Under the pieces are notes generated by a model. That model made no database searches, was not told the DNA's origin, and saw only the letters and a program-made list of their open reading frames with translations. Below are positions 17,886 to 26,818 of a stretch of DNA of 64,000 nt, piece by piece; the stretch's first letter is position 1; each line of letters begins with the position of its first letter. This DNA is from Rhizobium sp. NFR03 (GTDB lineage Bacteria > Pseudomonadota > Alphaproteobacteria > Rhizobiales > Rhizobiaceae), in NCBI RefSeq assembly GCF_900111275.1, contig NZ_FOGR01000001.1, positions 868,001 to 932,000 on the forward strand, written 5' to 3'. A program made the translations under genes and the position numbers.

Positions 17886-18041
17886 TTAGATCGCTCCGAA
17901 GACACAGGCTCCAATGAAGGCGAAGGCTGCAACGAGCGTCAGCGTGCGCAGGACGGCATGCAAGCCTGGTAGGGCTGCCGTCGAGACAGCGTTTGAATAT
18001 CGGGCGTGGGGTACGTGCAGGACCTGTTTCGACGTTCGCAT
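17886..18041 (-). CDS. Small single-span membrane protein, 51 residues
   Basis: The frame encodes MRTSKQVLHVPHARYSNAVS, then a hydrophobic helix from about residue 31 (LTLVAAFAFIGACVFGAI) ending at the stop. GGAGG lies five bases before the ATG; another ATG one codon earlier is too close to it. The N-terminus is basic and the C-terminus sits in the membrane, as in small tail-anchored stress proteins. I recognise no family. An exact EcfG-type promoter lies about 165 bases upstream with no other gene between. Confidence 0.65.
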   Translation of the reverse strand: MRTSKQVLHVPHARYSNAVSTAALPGLHAVLRTLTLVAAFAFIGACVFGAI

Positions 18042-18205
18042 CATATCCTCCAGAATAAGCGAGCCGCGTTCACATTTCGCAAGGTCGACCGTGATCGGCT
18101 CTGCGTCTACATTCGTGGATTTCCACCGATTTCATAGACAATTTATTCCAAGCCACCGGGCGTTTTCGGAAATTCCTACTTTTTCTCGGTGGCCCTCGCA
18201 CCCAA

Positions 18206-18230
18206 AACGTTAACATGGGTTCATGGTTCC
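18206..18230 (-). promoter_or_regulatory. EcfG-type general stress promoter (GGAAC-N16-CGTT)
   Basis: On the minus strand GGAAC (18230-18226) and CGTT (18209-18206) are separated by exactly 16 bases, matching the alphaproteobacterial EcfG/sigmaT consensus. It points to the 51-residue membrane protein gene, leaving a long leader of about 160 bases. The remainder of 18042-18421 holds no gene that I can see, only the upstream region of the HWE kinase. Confidence 0.6.
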
Positions 18231-18421
18231 CGCTCGCGCCCCGATTTATCCCGGTGAAGAACGGTCGCCGCTACGCGCGTCTCGGCAGACTGCTGCGGCC
18301 GGAGACATCTCCATCGTCACGCTGCCCGTAGCGTCATGAAAACAGATGACTTTCGCACTGGCTTGCCTATATCTCTCAGCGAGGACGCGAGGAGCGACCG
18401 ACCCCATATTCGAGATGCCCT

Positions 18422-20356
18422 ATGCAGAGTTCTCCCCCGCCAGAAGCCGTCGATGCACCGCCTGTTTCCGGCAGGCACTGGACGACGGTTGCGATATCAA
18501 GGAGCGAGATCGCGGACCTCCTCGAAAGTCGTGACTGGAGCCGGACACCGCTCGGCGCGCGGGAGACGTGGCCGGCTTCCCTGACGAGCCTTGTCCGCAC
18601 CGTCCTGTCGTCGCCCGTGGCCATGACGCTGCTTCTGGGTGCGGACGGCATCATGATCTACAATGCGGGCTACGCGACCATCGCCGGTGGTCGCCATCCG
18701 CAATGCTTCGGCATGTCGGCCATTTCGTGCTGGCCCGAGGTCGCCGATTTCAACCGAACCATCATCGATGGCGTGCTGGCTGGCGCGTGCTTTTCCTATG
18801 CCGACATGGAAATGACGCTGAACCGCAGCGGCGAGCCGGAGCGCGTCTGGTTCGATCTCGACTACAGCCCCGTCTTCGACGATGACGGCGCGATCATCGG
18901 CGTGTTGGCGGTCGTCGTGGAAACCACCAAGGTCGTGGAGGCCGAGCAGGCTCTCTCGCGCAACCGCGAAAAGCTTTCACTCGCATTGCAGGCCTCCGGC
19001 GTCGTCGGCATCTGGGACTGGGATGTCGTTGCCGATCGCGTTTATGCCGACGACAGGTTTGCATCCCTCTACGGCGTAGACCCCGAAGCGGCCGCGACGG
19101 ATGGCGTCCCGATCTCCGGCTTCACCGCCGCCATTCATCCCGAAGATGCGGACCGTGTGTCGGATGCACTGCAAGGAGTCATGAAAACAGGCGAGAAGCT
19201 CTCGATCGAATACCGGCTCGTTCAAGCGGACGGCTCCGTGCGCTGGGTGCTGGCGGAGGGCCAGCCGCTGCTGGAAAACGGCACCTGCATCCGCTTTCCC
19301 GGCATCGCCGTCGATATCACCTCACAGAAGGAGGTGGCGGAAGCCTACGCCCAGTCGGAAACCGGGTTCCGCATCCTTGCCGATACCATGCCGCAGATGG
19401 TGTGGTCGACGCGGCCCGACGGCTTCCACGACTACTACAATGCCCGATGGTACGAGTTCACCGGCGTGCCCCCCGGCTCGACCGACGGAACCGGCTGGAG
19501 CGGCATCTTCCACCCGGAAGATCAGGACCGCGCCTGGGCCGTCTGGCGCCACAGCCTGGAGACCGGAGATCCCTACCAGATCGAATATCGGCTGCGTCAT
19601 CACAGCGGGTCCTATCGCTGGGTGCTAGGCCGCGCTCTGCCTATTCGCGATGCCGACGGGCGGATCACCCGCTGGTACGGCACCTGCACCGACATTCACG
19701 ACGCCAGAATGGCGCAGGCCGAGCGCGAGGTGGTGGCCCACGAGCTCAGCCACCGGATCAAGAACATCTTCTCCGTCCTGAGCGGCATTATCAGCCTGTC
19801 CGCGCGCTCGGAGCCGCAGGCGCGGGGCTTCGCCGAACAATTGCGCAAGCGCATCGATGCCATGGGCCGCGCGCATGATTTCGTCCGTCCGCACAGCGAG
19901 GCCTCGCGCCCGACCATGCCGGACACGACGCTCTTCAACCTTCTCGAACGACTGCTGGAGCCCTATTGGGGCGAAGGCGGAACGGGCGCAATCGGGCTGC
20001 ACGGCGACGATACCGACATTGCCGACAGTGCGGCGACGCCTCTGGCTCTGCTTCTCCACGAACTCGGCACCAACTCGGCCAAATATGGCGCCCTCTCCAC
20101 GGCTGATGGACGGGTTGAGATCACCGGACGCATGGACGGAGAGACCTATTACCTGACCTGGAAGGAAAAGGTTCCGGGCGTCGTCATATCCGCGCCACAG
20201 CGGGATGGCTTCGGATCACGGCTGATGAAGATCAGCACCGAAGGTCAGCTGGAGGGACATCTGGAACGCTTCTGGGAAGCGGACGGCCTTCGTCTCGAAG
20301 TCTCGATACCCCTGAAGGCCCTCACACGCAGCGGACGCCTCGGGCGCAGGTCGTAA
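18422..20356 (+). CDS. HWE-family sensor histidine kinase with three PAS-like domains
   Basis: A 644-residue soluble kinase. Three PAS-like regions lie at about 55-170, 185-300 and 310-430; the latter two end in typical PAC sequences (GIAVDITSQKE, YGTCTDIHDAR). The kinase core has the HWE H-box HELSHRIKN, with H444 the likely phospho-acceptor, the N-box HELGTNSAKYGALS (546 on), and the family-defining W-x-E as WKE (580-582). No membrane span is present, so the input is cytosolic. HWE/HisKA2 kinases often feed PhyR in the general stress response or partner with stand-alone receivers; a receiver gene lies convergent 25 bases downstream. The ATG has only a weak ribosome-binding site. Confidence 0.9.
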   Translation: MQSSPPPEAVDAPPVSGRHWTTVAISRSEIADLLESRDWSRTPLGARETWPASLTSLVRTVLSSPVAMTLLLGADGIMIYNAGYATIAGGRHPQCFGMSAISCWPEVADFNRTIIDGVLAGACFSYADMEMTLNRSGEPERVWFDLDYSPVFDDDGAIIGVLAVVVETTKVVEAEQALSRNREKLSLALQASGVVGIWDWDVVADRVYADDRFASLYGVDPEAAATDGVPISGFTAAIHPEDADRVSDALQGVMKTGEKLSIEYRLVQADGSVRWVLAEGQPLLENGTCIRFPGIAVDITSQKEVAEAYAQSETGFRILADTMPQMVWSTRPDGFHDYYNARWYEFTGVPPGSTDGTGWSGIFHPEDQDRAWAVWRHSLETGDPYQIEYRLRHHSGSYRWVLGRALPIRDADGRITRWYGTCTDIHDARMAQAEREVVAHELSHRIKNIFSVLSGIISLSARSEPQARGFAEQLRKRIDAMGRAHDFVRPHSEASRPTMPDTTLFNLLERLLEPYWGEGGTGAIGLHGDDTDIADSAATPLALLLHELGTNSAKYGALSTADGRVEITGRMDGETYYLTWKEKVPGVVISAPQRDGFGSRLMKISTEGQLEGHLERFWEADGLRLEVSIPLKALTRSGRLGRRS

Positions 20357-20381
20357 TCGATGAAAAAGCGGAGGGCCTGCC

Positions 20382-20780
20382 TCAGGCGAAGACGCGAAGA
20401 CGCGCCGGCGCGCTCGCCTGCCGCGCTTCGCGCAACGCGACCGTGTACTGAACGGCTGCCTTGAGCTCGTCTTCTGCCACCGGCTTCGGCAACACGCCGA
20501 CGGCGCCCGGAAAAGCCTCGCCGACCTGCGAAGGATTGGCGGTCATGAAGAGAACGGTCATGCCATGGCGCTCGGCAAGGATGCGGCCGATATCGCGGCC
20601 GGTAGCGCCGTCGCGCAGGTTCAGATCGACGAGGGCGATATCGGCGAGCGGGCCAAGTTTGATAGCGGAAGCCGTGTCGGCAGCGATACCAACGGGGCGA
20701 TGCCCAAGTTCCTCAACCACGTACTCAATCTCGGTCGCAACGAAAATCTCGTCCTCGACCACCATGATATTGCAACTCAT
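20382..20780 (-). CDS. Single-domain response regulator
   Basis: A 132-residue stand-alone receiver: IMVVEDE acidic pocket, phospho-acceptor D52 in ALVDLNLRDG, and K99 in VLPKPV. There is no output domain. The ATG at 20780 is preferred because it abuts the receiver fold and has GGTGGAAG upstream; an earlier in-frame ATG would add 32 residues without domain character and overlaps a candidate promoter. It is convergent with the HWE kinase, a common pairing, and probably receives phosphate from it. It lacks the PFxFATGY motif found in the other receiver at 11.5 kb. Confidence 0.88.
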   Translation of the reverse strand: MSCNIMVVEDEIFVATEIEYVVEELGHRPVGIAADTASAIKLGPLADIALVDLNLRDGATGRDIGRILAERHGMTVLFMTANPSQVGEAFPGAVGVLPKPVAEDELKAAVQYTVALREARQASAPARLRVFA

Positions 20781-20877
20781 ATCGACACTTCCACCTCGGA
20801 TACAGCAAGGGTCGTTCCACCTTCCGGGCCGAAAAAAACGAACCGGATGCCCCGGGAACAGAACCGTGACGCTCATG

Positions 20878-20902
20878 AATGCAGAAGTCCGATAAAAGTT
20901 CC
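20878..20902 (-). promoter_or_regulatory. Possible EcfG/RpoE2-type promoter before the response regulator
   Basis: On the minus strand GGAAC (20902-20898) and CATT (20881-20878) are 16 bases apart. This fits GGAAC-N18-TT but has CATT rather than CGTT. It lies about 100 bases before the chosen start. Confidence 0.35.
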
Positions 20903-21014
20903 CTTAAGATGATGGCTTGCGTCGGCACCTCAAGAAACAACCCTTCCCGCTCTTTTTTTCGGACCTCGCCTGTGGTGTAACCCGCGCAACGCGATCGACC
21001 GGGAAAGGTGGCGC

Positions 21015-21902
21015 ATGCCCCTCATTGACGACATGCCGGTTCTCAAACGATGGAAGCGTCGTATCCGCAAGCTGCGCAACCGGCTCGCACGCCGCGCCTT
21101 CGCGACCCGCTACGGTCGGGAACTGCTCATCCAGTGCATCAGCCCGCGCGTGCTGACGATGACGGCGGACTGTGGCGATCATGTCATGACGTTCTCGCCG
21201 CACGACTATATCGGCCGCAAGATCTACCGGAAGGGCCAGTTCGAGCGGGATCACGTCATCCGCCTGCTCAAGGTTCTGAGGGAGCGGAATATCGACCTTT
21301 CTGGCGCCCTGCTGGAGGTCGGCGGCAATATCGGCACGCAGACACTCTATTTCGCCCTCGGCAGCGATATTCCGCGCATCGTGACGGTGGAGGCCGATCC
21401 TCGGAATTTCTGTCTCCTCAGCCAGAACATCCGCCAGAACGGTCTGGAAGACCGCATCACGGCGGTCGCCTGCGCGGCGGGTGACGTTGCTGGCACGATC
21501 GATTTCTTCCAGCACCCCGACAACCACGGCAAAAGCAGCACCACGCGGCAGAGCCCGCGCGACCGGCAGATCAGCGTGCCGGTGCGCCCCGTAATGGAGA
21601 TCCTTTCGGACGCCGGCATCCAGGCCGAGGGCGTGTCTCTGATCTTCATGGACATCGAGGGCTATGAGCCGGTCGCCGCCCGCTCGATGATCCCCCTGCT
21701 TGAACGACAGACGCCGTTCTATCTCGAATTCTCGCCGGTCTTCTACGGCCGCGATCAGGCCCGCGCTTTCGCAACGTGGCTCGGCACCTTCTATTCCCGC
21801 TGCATCGTCTTCACCGAGAACGACATGAGCGAAATGGCTCTCGCCGATATACCGTTGGACGAGGATCAGTTCGACCTGCTGCTCCTGCCGGACGCGGTTT
21901 AG
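21015..21902 (+). CDS. FkbM-family methyltransferase
   Basis: A 295-residue class I SAM-dependent methyltransferase of the FkbM type. The SAM site is ALLEVGGNIGTQTLYFA (motif I), the acidic loop IVTVEADPRNFCLLSQNI, and the family's FMDIEGYEP motif near residue 215. An N-terminal basic segment (RWKRRIRKLRNRLARR) of about 30 residues precedes the catalytic fold. FkbM enzymes methylate hydroxyls of glycans or polyketides; the substrate here is unknown. AAAGGTGG precedes the ATG. Its last codons overlap the convergent methyltransferase gene. Confidence 0.88.
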   Translation: MPLIDDMPVLKRWKRRIRKLRNRLARRAFATRYGRELLIQCISPRVLTMTADCGDHVMTFSPHDYIGRKIYRKGQFERDHVIRLLKVLRERNIDLSGALLEVGGNIGTQTLYFALGSDIPRIVTVEADPRNFCLLSQNIRQNGLEDRITAVACAAGDVAGTIDFFQHPDNHGKSSTTRQSPRDRQISVPVRPVMEILSDAGIQAEGVSLIFMDIEGYEPVAARSMIPLLERQTPFYLEFSPVFYGRDQARAFATWLGTFYSRCIVFTENDMSEMALADIPLDEDQFDLLLLPDAV

Positions 21903-22381
21903 CGGCGGCGGTAGAGATAGTAGCGCTCCGGATCGATGCCCTCCGGCACCGGCAGGGGAGCAAGATCGGCATGCGTGAGCGGTAGGCCGCTGGCGACGAC
22001 GCCGCCGGATGCGAGCGCATCGGCAAGCGCTGGCGGCAACCAGCGTTTCGTCTCCGAATCCACCTCGGGATAAGCCGTGCCGATATCGGCATGGGCAAAC
22101 GCAGCCCCCATGCCGGCCATGCTGGTCAGCGTCTCCGAAATTTCACCGAGCACGAGGTCGCGTTGATCGGGCGTCGATCTGGGATGCGAACCCACTGCGC
22201 GATCGAAGGCGATGATGCGGCGGTGGGTGAAGATCTCGCGGATATGATCGTAGGTACGCCCGTTTCCAAGCCCGATCTCCAGCACCGCCCCTTCGGCCGG
22301 AAGCGCCATATCGTACCGGACGTGGTTGAGTATAGTGCGCTGCGCCTGCAGGCGGGCGATGAAGCTGTCCAGACGACTCAT
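21899..22381 (-). CDS. Small class I SAM-dependent methyltransferase
   Basis: A 160-residue protein. The SAM motif is VLEIGLGNGRTYDHIREIF and the acidic end of strand 2 is IIAFDRAVGSHP. It is short, lacking most of the substrate domain of ordinary methyltransferases, but begins and ends normally (GIDPERYYLYRRR). Rhizobial genomes carry this compact form as a stand-alone gene of unknown substrate. The stop overlaps the FkbM gene stop by three bases, tail to tail, and the start is divergent from DUF3095. Confidence 0.8.
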   Translation of the reverse strand: MSRLDSFIARLQAQRTILNHVRYDMALPAEGAVLEIGLGNGRTYDHIREIFTHRRIIAFDRAVGSHPRSTPDQRDLVLGEISETLTSMAGMGAAFAHADIGTAYPEVDSETKRWLPPALADALASGGVVASGLPLTHADLAPLPVPEGIDPERYYLYRRR

Positions 22382-22517
22382 GAAGGCGCTTCCCGTTGCT
22401 TTGAACGCTCTCTATAGGGTGCCGGCAATCCAACAGGCAACATCGCGAGCCAGCCCCACGCAAAAGTCATGCGATGAGGCCCTGTCGGACGCAAAACCCT
22501 GTGCTACCTTGGATCGC

Positions 22518-23675
22518 ATGGCACAGATGCAGAGCGACCGGTTCTTTTCCACCCTCCCCGTTTTCACGGCGTTCGAGGGCGTGGCGGATGCGGAGAACTA
22601 TCGTCCGCTACCCATCGACTGGTGGATCGCCAGCGCCGACATCGTCGATTCCACCGGCGCCATCGACGCCGGTCGGTACAAGGCCGTGAACATGGCCGGC
22701 GCCAGCGTCATCTCCGCGGTTCTCAACGCGGTCGGCCATTTCGACCTTCCCTTCGTCTTCGGCGGCGATGGTGCGCTCGTGGCATTGCCGCCTTCGGCCC
22801 TTGTCGCGACAACCTCCGCGCTGGCCGCCGTGCAGCTCTATGCGCGGGAAGAGCTCGACCTTCACCTGCGGGCAGCCCTCGTTCCGGTCTCCGACATTCG
22901 CGTTGCCGGTCTCGACGTCCGCGTGGCGCGCTTCCAGGTCAGTCAGGACGTGTCCTACGCGATGTTTGCCGGCGGCGGAGGCGCATGGGCGGAGAAGGAG
23001 ATGAAGGCCGGACGCTATCTCGTTGCACCCGCGCCGGCAGGAGCCCGCCCCGACCTTACCGGGCTCTCGTGTCGCTGGAACCCGATTGCCTCCCGTCACG
23101 GTGCCATCGTCTCGATCATCGCCGTGCCCTGCCCCGGCCAGGAGGCCGGTCCGTTTGCAATGCTGGTCGCCGATATCGTTGCGCTTGCTTCCGGCGAGGA
23201 ACGTGAAGGTCATCCGGTGCCGGCAGAGGGCCCGACGCTCGGCCTCAACCGCGAGGGTCTGGAGACGGAAGTGCGCACGGTGGACAAGTCCGGTCGCCTG
23301 CGCCAGCGCGGCCGTATCCTCGTGGAGGCGGCGCTGACCTACGGCCTGGCAAAGCTTGGAATGACGCTCGGCCGCTTCGATCCGAAAATCTATCGTCAGG
23401 ACGTCGCCAGCAATTCGGATTTCCGCAAGTTCGACGACGGCCTGAAGATGACCATCGACATCGAGGCGGCGCGCCTTGCCAGTATAGAGGCACGGCTGGA
23501 CCGCGCGGCATCCGAAGGCGTCTGCCGCTATGGCCTCCACCGGCAGGACGAGGCGCTGATGACCTGCATCGTACCGACAGCGCTCAGCCGCGACCACATG
23601 CACTTCATCGATGGCGCCAATGGCGGCTATGCCATGGCGGCAAGCCAGCTGAAGGCGCCGATGCCGGCGGTGTGA
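22518..23675 (+). CDS. DUF3095 family protein
   Basis: A 385-residue DUF3095 protein. The N-terminal half shows a nucleotidyl-cyclase-like pattern: WWIASADIVDSTGAID, where the Asp of DIVDST resembles a class III metal ligand, then FVFGGDGALVALPP, resembling the second metal loop. The C-terminal half carries GRILVEAALTYGLAKLGMTLGRFDP and FRKFDDGLKMTIDIE. Catalytic function has not been shown to my knowledge. The ATG at 22518 lies just before the conserved start; a second ATG three codons on is possible. It stands apart from the genuine cyclase 2.7 kb downstream. Confidence 0.82.
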   Translation: MAQMQSDRFFSTLPVFTAFEGVADAENYRPLPIDWWIASADIVDSTGAIDAGRYKAVNMAGASVISAVLNAVGHFDLPFVFGGDGALVALPPSALVATTSALAAVQLYAREELDLHLRAALVPVSDIRVAGLDVRVARFQVSQDVSYAMFAGGGGAWAEKEMKAGRYLVAPAPAGARPDLTGLSCRWNPIASRHGAIVSIIAVPCPGQEAGPFAMLVADIVALASGEEREGHPVPAEGPTLGLNREGLETEVRTVDKSGRLRQRGRILVEAALTYGLAKLGMTLGRFDPKIYRQDVASNSDFRKFDDGLKMTIDIEAARLASIEARLDRAASEGVCRYGLHRQDEALMTCIVPTALSRDHMHFIDGANGGYAMAASQLKAPMPAV

Positions 23676-23678
23676 GCC

Positions 23679-25010
23679 TCAGGCTTTGACGATCACTCCG
23701 TCCTGAATGCCACGGCGCGCAAAGACGTTGCGCGTATCGATGACCAGCGGCGCCTGCTGCGCGATCAGCGCATAATCCACATCGTCATGATCGGTGGCGA
23801 CGAGCACGGCATCGAACCCGGCAATTTCGCTGAGAGGCACAGAGCGCCGGCCTTTCAACGACAGGTATTCGCGCGTCCGGGGAATCTCGTCCACATGGGG
23901 ATCGTGGAAGGACGCGCTGCCGCCGCGCTCCTCGATCAGTTCGATCAGCTTCAGAGACGGGCTTTCGCGGATATCCGGCACGTTCTTCTTGTAGGCGAGC
24001 CCGATGATCAGCACGCGCGAGCGGCTGAGCGCTTTGCCGAGGTGAATATCGAGCGCTTCGGCAAGCCGCCCGACGATATGCTTCGGCATGGCAGAATTGA
24101 TCTCGCCCGCAAGCTCGATGAAGCGGGTCGGCATTTCGTATTCCCGGGATTTCCAGGTGAGATAGAACGGATCGATCGGGATGCAGTGCCCGCCGAGACC
24201 GGGACCCGGATAAAAAGGCATGTAGCCGAAAGGCTTCGTCTTCGCCGCGTCGATCACCTCCCATATGTCGATACCCATGGCCTCGAACACTGTTTTCAGC
24301 TCGTTGACCAGCGCGATATTGACCGCGCGGAAGATGTTTTCCGTCAGCTTCACCGCTTCGGCCGTGGCCGTCGTGGAGACAGGCACGACACGCTCCACCA
24401 CCGCCGAATAGAAGGCTTCCATCGCTTCCGCCGCCGCCGCACCGTCCCCGGCAACGATCTTCGGAATGCTGGTGGTCGAAAAATCCCGATTGCCGGGGTC
24501 CTCGCGCTCGGGCGAGAAGCCGAGAAACACCTCGGCGCCGATATCGAGCCCGGTGCCGGCAAGTATCGGGCGCACGACATCCGTCGTGGTGCCGGGATAG
24601 GTCGTGGATTCCAGCACCACGAGCTGCCCCGGCCGCAGTCGAAGCGCAATGTCCTGGCAGGTTTTCACGATATAGGTCAGGTCGGGATCGCGATGCCGCG
24701 TGAGGGGTGTCGGCACGCAGATGACGATGACGTCGCAGGCCGCAAGTCCATCGAAATCGACCGTCGCGGAAAATCGGCCGGCATTCCGCTCGACCGCAAG
24801 CACATCGTCGCCGACTGCCTCGATGTAGGACTTGCCGGCCTCGATAGCGACGATCTTGCCGGGGTCGATGTCGAAGCCGGTGACGGTGAAGCCCTTGCGC
24901 GCAATGGCGATGGCGAGCGGCAGTCCGACATAGCCAAGACCGATGACGCCGGCATGCGCCGTGCGATTGGCGATCCGCGACAGGAGAACCGCGTGGGAGG
25001 ACATGCTCAT
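23679..25010 (-). CDS. Nucleotide-sugar dehydrogenase (UDP-GlcNAc/ManNAc 6-dehydrogenase type)
   Basis: A 443-residue member of the UDP-sugar dehydrogenase family (WbpA/TviB/WecC branch), converting a UDP-hexose or UDP-N-acetylhexosamine to its uronate with two NAD+. The NAD site is GLGYVGLP (24-31) and the catalytic cysteine is C276 in GGHCIPIDPFYL. KLTENIFRAVNIALVNEL and GLAYKKNVPDIRESP are conserved family blocks. The ATG at 25010 directly precedes the dehydrogenase fold; a longer frame upstream has no matching sequence. It would supply an acidic sugar for a surface polysaccharide. The 268 bases upstream (25011-25278) hold no recognisable gene. Confidence 0.9.
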   Translation of the reverse strand: MSMSSHAVLLSRIANRTAHAGVIGLGYVGLPLAIAIARKGFTVTGFDIDPGKIVAIEAGKSYIEAVGDDVLAVERNAGRFSATVDFDGLAACDVIVICVPTPLTRHRDPDLTYIVKTCQDIALRLRPGQLVVLESTTYPGTTTDVVRPILAGTGLDIGAEVFLGFSPEREDPGNRDFSTTSIPKIVAGDGAAAAEAMEAFYSAVVERVVPVSTTATAEAVKLTENIFRAVNIALVNELKTVFEAMGIDIWEVIDAAKTKPFGYMPFYPGPGLGGHCIPIDPFYLTWKSREYEMPTRFIELAGEINSAMPKHIVGRLAEALDIHLGKALSRSRVLIIGLAYKKNVPDIRESPSLKLIELIEERGGSASFHDPHVDEIPRTREYLSLKGRRSVPLSEIAGFDAVLVATDHDDVDYALIAQQAPLVIDTRNVFARRGIQDGVIVKA

Positions 25011-25278
25011 CGGTAGCCTTGCCTGTTGGGCGTGCGGCGCACGCCGGAGCCATGGCAGATGCGGATTTGGCCTGCCGCTGTCAAGGCTGGACAGTGCCGC
25101 AGGCAAGCTCCGCCTGCACGTCGAACGCCGCACTTCGGTCGTCCCTTACAAACTTTTCTGCGTCCCCGTTCTGGTTTCCGCCTTACCGGATGTTTATATC
25201 CAGATGACCATCGCGTCGTGCCGGGGGGTTGATATCGGCCTGTAGCGATCGTTCGCAGCAAACAGCGGGAAGATCGAC

Positions 25279-26619
25279 ATGACCCAGACGCAGCAGGTTT
25301 CCACCCATCTGCTCGATCGCGTGTCCCTGTGGCTCAAGCAGACGGCGCTGAACGGCGCTTCGCTTGAAACGCTGGTAACGGGCTTCTGCGAGCGGCTTGC
25401 CGCCGCTGGTGTGCCGCTTTCCAGGGTCCACCTCAGCTTTGCCATGCTCCATCCGCTTTATGACGCGCTCGGCTTTACCTGGCAGCGCGGCAAAGGCGTC
25501 ACGGTCGAGGGCTTTCGGGCCGGACAGAGCGAAACGGATGCGGAGCGTTTTCTGCGCAGCCCCTATTACTACCTCTACTCCCACGATCTCGACCACCTGC
25601 GACGCCGCATCACGCCGGAAACGCCGATCGAATTCCCGATTTTCGAGGAACTGAAGCGCGACGGCGCGACCGACTATTTCGCATTCGTCCAGTCCTTCAG
25701 CGAAAGCCATGGGCAGGGAATGGTCGGCTCCTGGACCACGGACGCGCCGGAAGGCTTCTCCGACCAGCTGATCGAGGCGATGCTGCGTCTTCAAAGCAGT
25801 CTGGCCGTTGCCGCCAAGATGGCCGTGCTCGGCAAGCTCGCCGATAATATGCTCACCACCTATCTCGGCGAGAACGCCGGCAAGCGCGTGCTCTCCGGCC
25901 AGATCCGGCGGGGCGATGGAGAGACCATCCGCGCCGTGCTCGTCATGGCCGACATGCGCCAGTCCACCGTCCTTGCCGAGCGCGAAGGCCGGCAGGCCTA
26001 TATCGACACGCTCAATCAGTTCTTCGATGCCATCGCGAGCCCCTTCAATCGCGGCGGCGGCGAGATTCTGAGTTTCCTCGGCGACGGCTTCCTTGCCGTC
26101 TATCCCTGCGGGCGCCACCGCGAGCCGTCGCAGGCAGCAGCCCTTGCGGCCATGGAAGCCGTGCGGCAGGCCACTGCCCGCATGGCCGACCTTAACCGCG
26201 AACGCCGCGAAAACGGCCTCAGCGATATCGGCTACGGAATCGGCCTGCACATCGGCAATGTCATGTTCGGCAATGTCGGCCTGCGCGACCGCCTGACCTT
26301 CTCGGCCTTCGGCACCGCCGTCAACGAGGTCTCCCGACTGCAGGGCCTGACCAAGAAGCACTCGACCCACATCGTCGCCAGCCAGGCCTTCACCGCCTAT
26401 GCCGGTGGCGAGTGGGAAACGCTCGGCGAGGAAAAGCTGCGTGGCGTGCGCCAGAAACTCACGGTGCTGGTGCCGAGCGAAAAGCTCCTGAAAATCGATC
26501 AGGCGGAAGCCATCCGCCATCGCACACAGGAGAGCAGCTCGGAGGCCGAGCAGGTCATGCTTCTGTATCGGAACCGTAATACGCCCCAGCGCGACATCTG
26601 GAACAAACTCCTCCAGTAG
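25279..26619 (+). CDS. Class III adenylate/guanylate cyclase domain protein
   Basis: A 446-residue protein: an N-terminal region of about 190 residues of the kind seen in rhizobial soluble cyclases, then a class III cyclase domain (about 210-400). Metal ligands are D225 (MADMRQST) and D269 (FLGDGFLAVYP); transition-state residues N349 and R353 are present in GTAVNEVSRL. The position before the second metal loop, usually a purine-selecting Lys, is S265, so substrate preference is uncertain. GGGAAG precedes the ATG. It is encoded immediately before the peptide-ABC and glycosyltransferase cluster, which ends in a cyclic-nucleotide-binding protein. Confidence 0.88.
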   Translation: MTQTQQVSTHLLDRVSLWLKQTALNGASLETLVTGFCERLAAAGVPLSRVHLSFAMLHPLYDALGFTWQRGKGVTVEGFRAGQSETDAERFLRSPYYYLYSHDLDHLRRRITPETPIEFPIFEELKRDGATDYFAFVQSFSESHGQGMVGSWTTDAPEGFSDQLIEAMLRLQSSLAVAAKMAVLGKLADNMLTTYLGENAGKRVLSGQIRRGDGETIRAVLVMADMRQSTVLAEREGRQAYIDTLNQFFDAIASPFNRGGGEILSFLGDGFLAVYPCGRHREPSQAAALAAMEAVRQATARMADLNRERRENGLSDIGYGIGLHIGNVMFGNVGLRDRLTFSAFGTAVNEVSRLQGLTKKHSTHIVASQAFTAYAGGEWETLGEEKLRGVRQKLTVLVPSEKLLKIDQAEAIRHRTQESSSEAEQVMLLYRNRNTPQRDIWNKLLQ

Positions 26620-26818
26620 AAATTATATCTCCAGCGGGGAAATAATTTCAAAAAAACGATACACGACGACGCTAGACCCGCAGCCGACGCTGGGAAGGCG
26701 TATTGTGGGCTCTGCATTGCGGTCATGGACAGGCCGAAATGCCTACGATAGTCTTTCCCTCAAAGCTCAGGCGCAAAGCCAGCTACCATCCGCACCGGAT
26801 GGAGAGAATAAGTGGGGA

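Noticed and set aside
22518-23675. DUF3095 protein as an active nucleotidyl cyclase
   Set aside because: Only two Asp-containing loops resemble cyclase metal sites; the transition-state Asn/Arg pair is not evident.
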